Below are positions 7,415 through 16,861 of a stretch of DNA of 64,000 nt, in pieces. Below the pieces are notes generated by a model. That model made no database searches. It was not told the origin of the DNA and worked only from the letters and a program-made list of their open reading frames with translations. The position numbers and the translations under genes are program-made. Each line of letters opens with the position of its first letter. Position 1 is the stretch's first letter. Source of the stretch: JADLCX01 sp964630785 (GTDB lineage: Bacteria; Planctomycetota; Phycisphaerae; Phycisphaerales; UBA1924); contig CAZVZG010000015.1 in assembly GCA_964630785.1 (NCBI GenBank), positions 1 to 64,000 on the forward strand, in the 5' to 3' direction.

Positions 7415-8569
7415 TCAATGAAATCGCTTCAATGTGAACGGCGGTCCGTTCCCATCGAGCATCGCCTCCGCGGCCAGTTGCGCCGTGCGAACGCCCATCG
7501 ACATGCCGTGCCCGGTGAATCCGCCGCAGAACCAGACCCGCCCCGAAGCGAACGTCGGCGTCGGCCCCACGAGCGGCAGCCCGTCGGGCGTGAAGCCCAT
7601 GATCCCGGCCCAACGCGCCGTGACCTGATACCCGGGCCCGAGCAGATCGCGGACCCACCGCTCGATGTCGCCCTGCACCCGCGCGGTCGTTCGGTCCTCG
7701 AATCCCACTTCGCGATCGGCGTGCCGCGTGCGACAGCCGCCGAAGACGATCGTGCCGTCGGGCGTCTGGCGGCAGTATTCCGATCCGTGGTTGAAGTAGT
7801 ACGAACGGTCGAGGCGCACGCCCGAACCGTCGGGGTAGCGAACCGAGATCATCTGGCCGCGCCGGGGCGTGACCAGACGTTCCATGTCGGGCAGGAGCAG
7901 CGACGCATACGCGTTGGTGCACACCATCACGCGCTCGGCCACGAACTCGCGGTCGGGCGAGCGCACGAGCACGCCCCCTCCGGTCTCTTCCAGGCCGCAC
8001 ACTTCCTGGTTCTCGAAGATCGGCCGGCGCAGCTTGCCCGCCAGCAGGTTCATCAGCTCCCAGGGATTGACCGCCGCGTCGCCGGGATTGACCAACGCGG
8101 CCCGCACGCGCCCGCTCCGCCACGGCGTATCGTCGCCGGCGCTGGCCCACTCGCTCGCGAAACCGTCTTCAAGGAGCAGGGCGTGCGATGTGGACAGTTC
8201 GACCCGCTGCTCTTCATCCATCGCCAGAAGCGCCGAAGGCACAGCGCGGAAAGAAGCGAGCGAGACCGCCCCCTCTGCCGTGATTGCGGCGAGGTTCTGC
8301 TCGGTGAGCCGCCAGAGATCGCCGGCCACGCTCCGGCCGTAGCGTTCGCAGGCCCGAGCGTAATGGTCGGCGCACCCACGCATCAGGAAGCCGGCGTTGC
8401 GTGAGCTCGCACCCGAGGCGAGCGTGTGCCGCTCAATCACACGGACGTCGAGCCCCCGCCGCTCAAACGTCAACGCCGCGCTCAGGCCGGCGATGCCGGC
8501 GCCAATGACCAGCGCGTCACAACGCTCACGTTGGGGTGATTGGGTACGCCGCCAGTGCGACACGCTCAT
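7415..8569 (-). CDS. FAD-dependent oxidoreductase (DAO family)
   Basis: A 384-residue flavoprotein of the glycine/D-amino-acid oxidase family. The dinucleotide-binding motif VIGAGIAGLSAALTFERRG is near the N-terminus, followed by VIERHTLASGASSRNAGF, which is typical of DAO-type enzymes that oxidise amines or amino acids. The C-terminal FAD contact region shows RWAGIMGFTPDGLPLVGP and GFTGHGMSMG. There is no signal peptide, so it is cytoplasmic. The substrate cannot be assigned; sarcosine-oxidase-like or gamma-glutamylputrescine-oxidase-like activities are all possible. It is preceded by tRNA-Leu on the same strand. Confidence 0.88.
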   Translation of the reverse strand: MSVSHWRRTQSPQRERCDALVIGAGIAGLSAALTFERRGLDVRVIERHTLASGASSRNAGFLMRGCADHYARACERYGRSVAGDLWRLTEQNLAAITAEGAVSLASFRAVPSALLAMDEEQRVELSTSHALLLEDGFASEWASAGDDTPWRSGRVRAALVNPGDAAVNPWELMNLLAGKLRRPIFENQEVCGLEETGGGVLVRSPDREFVAERVMVCTNAYASLLLPDMERLVTPRRGQMISVRYPDGSGVRLDRSYYFNHGSEYCRQTPDGTIVFGGCRTRHADREVGFEDRTTARVQGDIERWVRDLLGPGYQVTARWAGIMGFTPDGLPLVGPTPTFASGRVWFCGGFTGHGMSMGVRTAQLAAEAMLDGNGPPFTLKRFH

Positions 8570-8607
8570 GGCGGGGTTCCCGTTCGTGGCCCGTGCAGCC
8601 GCGAGAA

Positions 8608-8691
8608 TGCCCGGGAGAGGATTCGAACCTCCATGCCCTTGCGGGCGCTACCACCTCAAGGTAGTGCGTCTGCCAGTTTCGCCACCCGGGC
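8608..8691 (-). tRNA. tRNA-Leu (anticodon GAG)
   Basis: An 84-nt class II tRNA. The acceptor arm pairs GCCCGGG at the 5' end with CCCGGGC before the discriminator A. The anticodon stem CTACC/GGTAG encloses the loop TTGAGGT, giving anticodon GAG. A long variable arm (GCGCCCGCAAGGGC region) and the T-arm GGTTCGAATCC follow. CCA is not encoded. Confidence 0.95.
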
Positions 8692-8703
8692 GAGGGGGCC
8701 CGA

Positions 8704-8732
8704 ACGATACGGACCATCCCCCGAAGTGTCGA
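8704..8732 (-). promoter_or_regulatory. Promoter of tRNA-Leu
   Basis: On the minus strand TCGACA (8727-8732) and TATCGT (8704-8709) are spaced by 17 bases, placing the start a few bases before the tRNA 5' end at 8691. This fits a sigma-70-type promoter with five of six -35 matches and four of six -10 matches. Confidence 0.5.
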
Positions 8733-9013
8733 GCCGCCGGCAAGATCGCCCCCCGAGCGGGTGGAGGCGGCCGGACCCACCGTCCGAATCCATCCAAGCC
8801 GTCCGAGAAGGCCCGTCTCATCACATGAAGTTGGATTTTGGGCGATTCCAACCGCCCGCTGGCCAATCCGCCGCGCTCGTGGTAGCCTGAAGTTCGAACG
8901 AAGGGCCGGGCTGGCGCATAGATCGCTCAGCCGCGGCCCGCCACGCGGTGTTCCGGCGGCAGGGCTCCCTGCCGCCAGCGGTGTCCCAGCAGGTCGGCTC
9001 GGGGATCCACACC
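8733..9013. other. Intergenic region with one strong hairpin
   Basis: Between the tRNA promoter and the small ORF at 9014 I find no convincing gene. The only clear structure is a perfect inverted repeat, GGCGGCAGGG next to CCCTGCCGCC (about 8956-8977), about 35 bases before the downstream ATG. No riboswitch or second RNA gene is recognisable. Confidence 0.5.
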
Positions 9014-9286
9014 ATGGACGAATACGTCGCGGTAGTTCGGCTGATGCCCTCCACCCGCCCGGAAAGGCTTTCCAGCCTGACTTCGGCGGCCCGCTCGTGC
9101 CGCCAGGCGATTACGGGCGTCTTTGATGCGGTGGTGGACCCCACGGCCGGGGCGCTTCAGATTCGATTCGACCGGGCCCGCACGACCGTCGCCGACATCG
9201 TCCGTTGCTTGGAAGACCAGGGACTGAACGTGGCCGCGGTGGCCCAATGCCGAGCCGATTCCGGCGTGCAAGCCGCGTCGGCTTAG
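9014..9286 (+). CDS. Small HMA-like (ferredoxin-fold) protein without metal cysteines
   Basis: A 90-residue protein whose predicted strand-helix-strand-strand-helix-strand order (YVAVVRLM, RLSSLTSAARSC, GALQIRFD, VADIVRCLEDQGL, NVAAV) matches the heavy-metal-associated/ferredoxin-like fold. The CxxC pair that binds copper in HMA proteins is absent from its place after the first strand, so metal delivery is doubtful. A GGGGA ribosome site precedes the ATG. It is followed 89 bases later by the DUF1800 gene on the same strand. The assignment rests on pattern only. Confidence 0.6.
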   Translation: MDEYVAVVRLMPSTRPERLSSLTSAARSCRQAITGVFDAVVDPTAGALQIRFDRARTTVADIVRCLEDQGLNVAAVAQCRADSGVQAASA

Positions 9287-9375
9287 CCCGTTAGGCCCAT
9301 ACGAGGTGGTCGGGTACACTGGAAACGCCAGCTTCGCGTCGGGCTCCCGGTGGAACCGGCTCAAGGAAGAATCGA

Positions 9376-12300
9376 ATGCCCGCAGCAGCCACGGTGAAGT
9401 CCGTCGCCGTTTCATGCGCCCTGATGCTCGCTTGCGGGTCGGTGGCCGCGCCTCCGCCGGAGGTCGTTGAGGCGGCACTCGCGGCCCGCTGGCTGCGGAG
9501 CGACGCGGGCCTGTCGATCTCGCTGCCGCGTGTCCGCGTGACCTGTTCGATGGGCCTGCCCGCGGTGGTGCCGTTCAGCGTCGCGCACACCGCCCCGTTC
9601 GAGCGGGACGTGGCCGTTCGATCGGCGGATGAAGGCACCGTGCGAGTGATCGATGGCGGTCAGGTTGCGGCCGATGCGAACGTGGGGTTCGCCGTGGTCG
9701 AGGGCGTGAGCGAGGGCACGGCCACCGTGACCATCGCCGGAGCGCCGGTCGAGGTCACCGTCACACGCGAGCCTTCGTTGCCGAGCGTTTCGGACACTCC
9801 CCGAATCGTCACGCCGGTGGACGGAGCGGCCGCGTGGGGCACGATCGGCGTGTGCGTTTCGTGGTGGCGCCCGGGCACGCACGCAGGCACCGCGCCGGCC
9901 CTGGCCGTCGGTGACCGTCTGCTCAAACCGGTATGGACCTCGGAGCCATCCGACGGACCGATGGCCCTGGCCGGGTATGAACTCGACACGGCGGCGTTCG
10001 CTCAACACGCGCTGAAGATCGCGCCGGCGTGGCCGGGTGAGCACCCGTCGGCCGCATCGACAGACCCGGATCGGGCGGAGAGCGTCTCGATCCGCGTCAC
10101 GCCGCCGGCCGACGGCTCACTGGTTTCCGGCGAGTGCGAGGCCACTTACGCACTGCCGCCACTGCCTGAAGACAAGGCCGAGCGAAAGCCCGTGATCCGG
10201 AGTGATCGTGACGCATCCGGCGCGAAGTTCTTTGACAACGCCACGGCATCGCCGCACTTCAGATTCCCGATCGACGTTCCCGACGCGGCGCCCGACGGCC
10301 CATCGGCCGGGCGCGGCGCGGGCTGGTACCAGGTCGTGCTCACCGCCGGGGGCGACCCCGCGTGCGGCGCGCTCCCCGCGGTGGGGGTCGCGATCGACGA
10401 GGCGCAGTACTCGGTGACACGATCGTCGATCGCGATGCCCGCGTTCCACCGGGCGAGCGTGGGGGTGCCTTTCCTGCTCACGCCGGGGCGGCACGTCCTG
10501 CGGATCGACTTCCTCAACGACTTCTACGCCGGCGGCGGCGGCGATCGCAACCTGCGGCTGGACAAAATCGAAGTGCTTCGCGTAGCCGACGGCACGGCCG
10601 GCACAACGGTCGCGGGTGGGCAGGCCGATTCGATGATGGCGATGGTGGGAGCGACCCCGGCCGGTGCGACCGGCGAGTCCATGATGAGCGGCGACAGCGC
10701 CGCCGCCGCCGGCGGAGCAGACCGGACCGATGGCTGGCCCGCGAGCGCGGCCGCTCGGGCCGCCGGCGGCGAGGCGCCCGTGATCGCGTTCGCCCACCCG
10801 CTCGACGGCGCGACGATTGCGGGCGATCTAGAGGTCCGGAGCGCCGCGTGGTGGCCGGGCATCGGCGAGAAGGGCGCGGCCCCGGCCCGCACGTCGCTGG
10901 TGCTCAACGGCCGGGAGTTCGCTGAGCAGGTGTCGGTTTCGCCGCGGTTCATCGTCCCCTGGTCCGTATTCGAGCCGGGCGAGAACCGGCTGGCGCTCGT
11001 GGCCCGGAGCCCGGCGTTCGACGCCCGAAGCGCCGAGGCGACCGTGCTCGTCCGCAAGCCCGCGGCCTCGCTGCTGACCGGATCGGCGATCGATCACGTG
11101 CCAACGAGCGGGTACCACCGCTTCACGGTCCACGATCAGCGTTGGGACGCCGCGAGTCGGGCGCTCGTGACCCAAGATCAGTCTCCGCCGGAGCGTCTGT
11201 CCCTGGGCATGTGGTCCAACGCGGGCGCGACGCTCACGCTGCCGAACGAACTGACCGGCGACTACGAGATCGACATCGAGGCCAAGGGCCAGGGCTTCCG
11301 CGGCCCGCCGGAACTCGCGGTGACGCTCGAAACCGACGGCGACTCGGAGTTCAAACCCGTCGGCACGCTGGCGGTGTATTCGTCGTGGGATCCGCAGACG
11401 GTGCTCGCGGCCGATGCCGACATCCCTGCGAAGGTCAGCCGGCGACCGCCCGCGGTCTTCAGGCTCGCGCCGGGGCCCAAGCGGCTCAAAGTCGCGTTCG
11501 TCAACGACCTGTACGAGGAGGGCAAGGGCGATCGGAACGTGTTCATCCAGGCTGTGGCGCTCCGCCCGCACGTCGGGATCGGCGCGGATGACGGCCCGCT
11601 GCGGGTCCGCGCCGCTTATCCCGCCGCCGGTCAGCGGGTGCGTGCGGGGGCCGCCGATGCGATCGTGTTCGAGGTCGATGGGCCCGCGGCGGCGCGATCC
11701 GCCGAGGCCGTGATCGACGGACAACGCACGGGCCGGGTGATCGACCTGCACGGGCGCGTCGGGCCGTTCGTCGCGCCCGTGTCGCTGCGCGGCGTCGCCC
11801 CGGGCTCGCACCGGATCGCGCTCCGTGTCGAGGATGCCCGCTCTCGCAACATGACGAGCGACGCGACGGACATCACGGTGGTCGGCGCGTCGGACGAACC
11901 AACCGACTACGAGCGCGCCGTGATCGTGCTCGACCGCTTCGGCTACGGCCCCGACGAGCGCGAGCTCGCCGCCGCGCTCACGCTGGGGATCGATGGCTAC
12001 CTCCAGGCCCGACTCTCCGACGGCCCGGACTCGCCGCGGGTTCGATCGGCACGAGACCTCGCCGCGGCCCGGTATCCCAACTCGTCGAACACCGGCGACG
12101 TGCAGCGCCGCGCCGTTCTGGAGGCCATCACCACCGGCAACCCGGTGCGCGAGCGGTTCGTGCTGTGGACGGAGAACCACTTCTCCACATGGATCCGCAA
12201 GGCCGAAGCCCGGCGCAAAGCCGACGAGCACGATCGGTTCTCGCGCCTGGGGATCGCGCCGTTCGACCAGTTGCTGCTGGCCAGCGCGACCAGCCCCGCG

Positions 12301-13287
12301 ATGCTTCGATACCTCGACCAGGAGCGCTCGTACGCCCGTCGGCTGAACGAGAACTACGCCCGCGAGATCATGGAGCTGCACACGCTGGGCGTACATGGCG
12401 GCTACTCGCAGGACGACGTGATCTCGCTCGCCCGCATCCTGACCGGGTGGACAACGACCCGCGAGGGCTTTGTCGCGGGCAACACGCCCGGCGAGGACGG
12501 CGTGAGCCCCGATCAGTTCGGCCTGCGCGAGTCGTTCCGGTTCGCGCCGTCTCTGGGCGACTCCCTCCCGCGCACGTTCCTCGGGCTCGACTTTCCCGCG
12601 GCCGCCCCGAGCGAGCGGTTTGATCGCGTGCTCACCGCCCTGGGCGTGCTGGCCAACCACCCGAGCACGGCGCGGTTCGTGTCTCGCAAACTGGTCGAAC
12701 ACTACCTCGCGTTCCCCGCGCCCGAGGACGTGGTCGAGCGGATGGCCTCGACGTTCGAGCGGACCGGCGGCGACATGCGCGAGATCATTTTGGAACCGGC
12801 CCGCGATCCCGCGTTCTGGTCGATGCAGGCCGAGAGACGGCTGTGCCACCCGCCGGATTTCGCGTTCCGGCTGGCCCGCTGCGCCGGGTCGATGGACGCG
12901 CAGGCCGTGAACGACTATCTGAACCTCTCCGGACACGGGATGTTCGACCGGTCGACCCCCGACGGCTACCAGGAGGACGACGCCGAATCGATGGACTCCA
13001 ACGCGATGTTGCAGCGGTGGAAGTTCGCACGCCGCCTTGAGCCGGCGCTGATTGATCTGGTCCCCGGTACGCTGCGGTCCGGCAACAAGCCGTTGAGCGA
13101 CGCCGAGGTCCAGCGCGGCATCGACCTGGTGGCCATCCGGCTCACCGGACGGCTGCTTGGCGAGAAGTCCAATGCCGCCGCGATGACCCTGGCGCACAGC
13201 CTCGAATCCGCCGCGGGCCGGCGGGACGACCGTTGGCGGGCGCTGGCGGTGTTCATCGCCAGCACACCGGAGGTTCAGTTGAAATGA
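9376..13287 (+). CDS. Large exported DUF1800 protein with CBM60-like domains
   Basis: A 1303-residue protein with an N-terminal signal segment (ALMLACGSVAA). Two internal regions carry a carbohydrate-binding pattern like CBM60/xylan-binding modules, each ending in the core FLNDFY or FVNDLY followed by a GDRN motif (near residues 375-395 and 710-730). Ig-like or bacterial surface repeats lie around them. The C-terminal third is DUF1800 (about residues 850-1300), with HFSTWIRK, YARRLNENYAREIMELHTLG and LTGWTT. In planctomycetes DUF1800 and DUF1501 genes occur as adjacent pairs encoding exported proteins of unknown function. An AAGGAAG ribosome site supports the start. A role in binding extracellular polysaccharide is inferred from the CBM-like modules. 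Confidence 0.88.
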   Translation: MPAAATVKSVAVSCALMLACGSVAAPPPEVVEAALAARWLRSDAGLSISLPRVRVTCSMGLPAVVPFSVAHTAPFERDVAVRSADEGTVRVIDGGQVAADANVGFAVVEGVSEGTATVTIAGAPVEVTVTREPSLPSVSDTPRIVTPVDGAAAWGTIGVCVSWWRPGTHAGTAPALAVGDRLLKPVWTSEPSDGPMALAGYELDTAAFAQHALKIAPAWPGEHPSAASTDPDRAESVSIRVTPPADGSLVSGECEATYALPPLPEDKAERKPVIRSDRDASGAKFFDNATASPHFRFPIDVPDAAPDGPSAGRGAGWYQVVLTAGGDPACGALPAVGVAIDEAQYSVTRSSIAMPAFHRASVGVPFLLTPGRHVLRIDFLNDFYAGGGGDRNLRLDKIEVLRVADGTAGTTVAGGQADSMMAMVGATPAGATGESMMSGDSAAAAGGADRTDGWPASAAARAAGGEAPVIAFAHPLDGATIAGDLEVRSAAWWPGIGEKGAAPARTSLVLNGREFAEQVSVSPRFIVPWSVFEPGENRLALVARSPAFDARSAEATVLVRKPAASLLTGSAIDHVPTSGYHRFTVHDQRWDAASRALVTQDQSPPERLSLGMWSNAGATLTLPNELTGDYEIDIEAKGQGFRGPPELAVTLETDGDSEFKPVGTLAVYSSWDPQTVLAADADIPAKVSRRPPAVFRLAPGPKRLKVAFVNDLYEEGKGDRNVFIQAVALRPHVGIGADDGPLRVRAAYPAAGQRVRAGAADAIVFEVDGPAAARSAEAVIDGQRTGRVIDLHGRVGPFVAPVSLRGVAPGSHRIALRVEDARSRNMTSDATDITVVGASDEPTDYERAVIVLDRFGYGPDERELAAALTLGIDGYLQARLSDGPDSPRVRSARDLAAARYPNSSNTGDVQRRAVLEAITTGNPVRERFVLWTENHFSTWIRKAEARRKADEHDRFSRLGIAPFDQLLLASATSPAMLRYLDQERSYARRLNENYAREIMELHTLGVHGGYSQDDVISLARILTGWTTTREGFVAGNTPGEDGVSPDQFGLRESFRFAPSLGDSLPRTFLGLDFPAAAPSERFDRVLTALGVLANHPSTARFVSRKLVEHYLAFPAPEDVVERMASTFERTGGDMREIILEPARDPAFWSMQAERRLCHPPDFAFRLARCAGSMDAQAVNDYLNLSGHGMFDRSTPDGYQEDDAESMDSNAMLQRWKFARRLEPALIDLVPGTLRSGNKPLSDAEVQRGIDLVAIRLTGRLLGEKSNAAAMTLAHSLESAAGRRDDRWRALAVFIASTPEVQLK

Positions 13288-13424
13288 CACCATGACTCAC
13301 CGCGGAGCCGCGAGACTCGCGGAGGAAACGGAAAGCAGGCGGAAAATATCCGCACACGCCGCGCGCGGCGGTGAATAGACAAGAGTCAATTTTGCACGAC
13401 AGGACCCGTCCCCAGAGACAACCC

Positions 13425-14720
13425 ATGCTCACCCGACGCTATTTTCTCAAGACCACCGGCGCCGTGCTCTCGTATGTCGGCATCGCTCCGGTGCTGTCGG
13501 CTCCGGCTCTGGCGGGTATCACGCCGCGCGCCGTCGCTCGCAACCGCACGGTGGTCGTGATCTTCCTTCGCGGCGGGGCCGACGGGCTCAACCTCGTCGT
13601 CCCGCACGGGGACGCAAGCTACTTCGACCTCCGCAAGACGCTCGCCGTAGCCGGGCCGGGCTCGAAGGCCGAGAGCGCGGCCGTCGACCTCGACGGGTTC
13701 TTCGGGCTCAACCCGCGCATGAGCGCGCTCAAGCCGCTCTTCGACAGCCGACTGGCCGTCGCGGCCCACGCCGTCGGCTACGACCGCAACACCCGCTCGC
13801 ACTTCGAGGAGCAGGACACGTGGGAGACCGGCGTGGTTGGCAACACGATCTCGTCCGACGGCTGGCTCAATCGCCACCTGGCCACCTCGACCAGTCCGAG
13901 CGGAGCCCACCTGCGGGCCGTCGCGATCGGCGACGCCCTGCCCCGCATCATGCACGGCCGGGCCTCGGCGTTCGCGATCCGCGGGCTGGAAGACCTATCC
14001 CTCCCCGCGCCGCGCAAGGCCGATCCTGGCGCGGTCACGGCCGCGCTCGAGCACGCCTACGCCGAGCCGTCGGGCGACGACCGCGCCGGCGCGGCCGAAA
14101 TGCTCTCGCAGGCGACCGGCACGACGCTCGACGGCATCCGGCAGTTGCGGTCGATCACGAGTGCCGAGTACAAGCCCGGCGTCGAATATCCCAAGACCGA
14201 TCTGGCCCGCAAACTCATGCAGATCGCGCGGCTCATCAAGGCCGACGTCGGGCTGGAAGTGGCCGAGGTCGACATCGGCGGGTGGGACACGCACCAGAAC
14301 CAGGGGCGCGGCGCCGACGGTCAGCTCGGCAACCTCGCGCAGCAACTCGCCGACGCGATCGCGGCGTTCACCCGCGACCTGGGCGAACGCATCGACGACA
14401 CGCTCGTGGTGACCATGACCGATTTCGGGCGCACGGCCGCGGAGAACGGCACGGGCGGCACCGACCACGGCTGGGCCAACTGCATGTTCCTGGTCGGCGG
14501 CACGGTGAAGCAGGCCCACGACTTGCGAGCGACCTACAAGCCGGTGGTGACCAGGTGGCCGGGCCTCGGGCCGGATCAACTCCACCAGAAGCGTGATCTG
14601 CTGCACACGACCGACTTCCGCGACGTGCTGGGCGAGGTGGTGAGCGTCCACCTGGGCAACCCGAACATCAAGGCGGTGCTGCCCGGGCACGAGTTCAAGG
14701 GCGTAGGGCTCATCGCCTGA
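13425..14720 (+). CDS. Tat-exported DUF1501 protein
   Basis: A 431-residue DUF1501 protein, related to the sulfatase/alkaline-phosphatase superfamily. The chosen start gives a twin-arginine signal, MLTRRYFLKTTGA, so it is exported folded, and an AGAGA ribosome site lies just before it. Family blocks are IFLRGGADGLNLVVP near the N-terminus, DIGGWDTHQNQG in the middle and TMTDFGRTAAENG plus TDHGWANCMFLVGG near residue 340. It is 137 bases downstream of the DUF1800 gene, the standard partner. The function of the pair is not established. Confidence 0.92.
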   Translation: MLTRRYFLKTTGAVLSYVGIAPVLSAPALAGITPRAVARNRTVVVIFLRGGADGLNLVVPHGDASYFDLRKTLAVAGPGSKAESAAVDLDGFFGLNPRMSALKPLFDSRLAVAAHAVGYDRNTRSHFEEQDTWETGVVGNTISSDGWLNRHLATSTSPSGAHLRAVAIGDALPRIMHGRASAFAIRGLEDLSLPAPRKADPGAVTAALEHAYAEPSGDDRAGAAEMLSQATGTTLDGIRQLRSITSAEYKPGVEYPKTDLARKLMQIARLIKADVGLEVAEVDIGGWDTHQNQGRGADGQLGNLAQQLADAIAAFTRDLGERIDDTLVVTMTDFGRTAAENGTGGTDHGWANCMFLVGGTVKQAHDLRATYKPVVTRWPGLGPDQLHQKRDLLHTTDFRDVLGEVVSVHLGNPNIKAVLPGHEFKGVGLIA

Positions 14721-14735
14721 GCGCGGAGCCGACAA

Positions 14736-16568
14736 CTACGGGAGCGGCGCGGGCGCGGGCTGCGGCTCGGGTTGTGCCTGAGCCGGCGGCGTGACCGTCG
14801 CGCCCTTGGGCGGGAGAATCATCGGCGAGTCTTTAGGAAGAGGATTGGCCGGCGCGGCCTCGCCCATGCCGGGCAATCGCTGGAACGCCCCGTCGGGCTG
14901 AACCCGCATCGTGCCGGTAGCGACGAGGTAATCCAGCACGGCGTTGCGGACGTCGGTCTTGGCCTGCACGAGCGCGCGGTCCGCGCTGAGCAGCACGTTC
15001 GACGTATCAAGTTGAACCTGCGCATCCACGCTGTCGGCGTTGATCTCCTGCTCCTCCTTGCGGCGCAGGGCCGCCTCGACGCGGGCGTGTGCGAGCCGCA
15101 GGCTGAATCTCGCACGCTCGATCTCCCGGACCCGCGCCCGGACGTCGACGATCAACTCATCGCGGAACTGGTCGAGCGAGCGCTCGGCCTGCTGGAGCGT
15201 GATGATCGATTGGCGGAGCGCCAGTCGCTCGCTCTCTTTGTCGATGGGGAGGCTGAAGGTCAGCCCGGCGGTGTACTGGATGTCGTCGAGTTCGTACACC
15301 GATCCGCCCTCGCGGGCGGAGGCGTCGGTCGGGAAGGACACCGAACCGCGGAGGTTGAGGTCCGGCAGCAGTTCGTTCATGGCGTTGTAGACGCCGCGTT
15401 TGGAGTCGTCGAGACGGTCGGTGCGGTTCTGAAGGTCGAGCCGGTAGTCCAGGGCCATCGTCACGGCGTGCCCGAGCGTGGTGTCGGGCTCGGGAATGGC
15501 AAACTCGCTCGGCTCGATCCGGATCACGGTCCCTTCCGGCAGGCCGAGCCTCACCCGGAAGCGGTCGCCCGTAAGCAGGAACTCCTCGCGGGCGCTCGCC
15601 AGCGAGGACTCCGCATCCAGCACGTCGTTCTCGGCGATGGCCACGTCGAACTTCGCAACGCGACCAGCCTCGAAGAGCGCTTGCTGCCGCTCTCGGATCT
15701 TGCGCACGCGTTCGAGCTGCAACTCCGTGCTGGCGAGGTTGTCGCGCTGCTGGAGGAGCCCGAAGTAGTCTCGCGCGATCGAAACGAGGAACGAGCGCCG
15801 GAACGTCTCGAAGTCTCGGGCCGCGTACACCAGGTCGCGTTCGGCCTGAATGCGGCTCTCCTCCGCCACCAGCCCCGCGCCGCGGAGCAGCGGGATGTTG
15901 CCGTCGAGCACCAGTCGCGAACTCTGGACGTACTGGTCGGTCGCCGAGGCCCGCAGGTTCTCGGTGGCGCTCCAGACCCACTTGGCCGCCACCTCGCCGC
16001 CGAAGGGGAGCTGCTTGGTCGCGCCGAGCTGATTCACGATCGCAAGCACGTTGGACGAGTCGCCGTCGATCTGCGAAGAGGCAAAGTCGACCGATGAATC
16101 GGCGAAGAGACGGATCGACCAACGGTGCCGCTCGATCAGCAGCCGGATCGCGGCGATGACGTAATCGTCCTGCGCCGACAGGTACTCGCGGGCGGTCTTC
16201 TGCGATTGCCGCCAGCACCCCTGCAGGTCCAACGACAACGGCGCGGCCGCGTCGGCACCCGCCGATTCCTTCTGCAGTTTGTCGAGGCGATCCGCAAAGT
16301 CGCGGTTCTCGTCCGCGGGCGTGTAATGAAGTTCGCTCGCCGGTGGGTTGTCCGAGGGTGGGTCTTCGTTGGCCAACGCCTTCTGCGGCGGGAGGTCCGG
16401 CTTGTTCGGGTCGGTTTTCGGCGCGATCGTTCCGCCGTCCAGCCGCTGGGCGTGCCCCGCCAGCACCCGGTCGATCTTTCGATCGATCGCGTCCATGCCG
16501 CTGCCGCAGCCGGACAGACAAACAGCCACGGCCGCCAGCCCCGACCAGAGCCCGGCGGCGTGAATCAT
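14736..16568 (-). CDS. TolC-family outer membrane efflux lipoprotein
   Basis: A 610-residue outer-membrane factor. The start at 16568 gives a clean lipoprotein signal ending in CLSGC. After a proline/acid-rich spacer come the two TolC-type repeats of long amphipathic helices, including LRQSIITLQQAERSLDQFRD and a region starting DLVYAARDFETFRRSF. The C-terminus is a proline-rich tail. Such proteins form the trimeric outer-membrane channel for efflux pumps or type I secretion. No membrane-fusion protein or inner-membrane pump is adjacent. It is divergent to the GH35 gene. Confidence 0.88.
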   Translation of the reverse strand: MIHAAGLWSGLAAVAVCLSGCGSGMDAIDRKIDRVLAGHAQRLDGGTIAPKTDPNKPDLPPQKALANEDPPSDNPPASELHYTPADENRDFADRLDKLQKESAGADAAAPLSLDLQGCWRQSQKTAREYLSAQDDYVIAAIRLLIERHRWSIRLFADSSVDFASSQIDGDSSNVLAIVNQLGATKQLPFGGEVAAKWVWSATENLRASATDQYVQSSRLVLDGNIPLLRGAGLVAEESRIQAERDLVYAARDFETFRRSFLVSIARDYFGLLQQRDNLASTELQLERVRKIRERQQALFEAGRVAKFDVAIAENDVLDAESSLASAREEFLLTGDRFRVRLGLPEGTVIRIEPSEFAIPEPDTTLGHAVTMALDYRLDLQNRTDRLDDSKRGVYNAMNELLPDLNLRGSVSFPTDASAREGGSVYELDDIQYTAGLTFSLPIDKESERLALRQSIITLQQAERSLDQFRDELIVDVRARVREIERARFSLRLAHARVEAALRRKEEQEINADSVDAQVQLDTSNVLLSADRALVQAKTDVRNAVLDYLVATGTMRVQPDGAFQRLPGMGEAAPANPLPKDSPMILPPKGATVTPPAQAQPEPQPAPAPLP

Positions 16569-16861
16569 CCCACCCAAATTGGGGCCAGTTGGGGTCCTCA
16601 GTGCGACCGTCTCCTGCAAGATGGCGGCCAGTTTACCGCAGTTCGCCTCACGTCGTTGCGAACGCCCACAAGCCTCCATATCGTTGGCCCGTTTCAAGCT
16701 CCGAAATTTGTTCGGGAGATTTTTGGATATTTGCAAACCTGCATTCCCCGTGTACTGGGGGTGCAAACACGTGCGACCAGACCCGCGGCACGCCGTACGC
16801 CGCCGCCCTTCCCGTGACCGTCGCCGCCAGGGCGACCAACGGGCACCTCAGGAGACCCAAC
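16569..16861. other. Divergent intergenic region, relatively AT-rich
   Basis: This stretch separates the minus-strand TolC gene from the plus-strand GH35 gene and must hold both promoters. Its middle (about 16680-16745) is clearly AT-richer than the genome, but I cannot fit a well-spaced -35/-10 pair in either direction with confidence. An imperfect inverted repeat around 16740-16770 (TGCATTCCCC against GGGGGTGCA) could be an operator. Confidence 0.4.

Noticed and set aside
10828..13293. 821-codon minus-strand frame opposite DUF1800
   Set aside because: No motif, and the plus-strand DUF1800 domain is unequivocal.
14772..16097. 441-codon plus-strand frame opposite the TolC gene
   Set aside because: It is a mirror of the coding strand with no motif or ribosome site. 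The TolC family assignment on the minus strand is strong.
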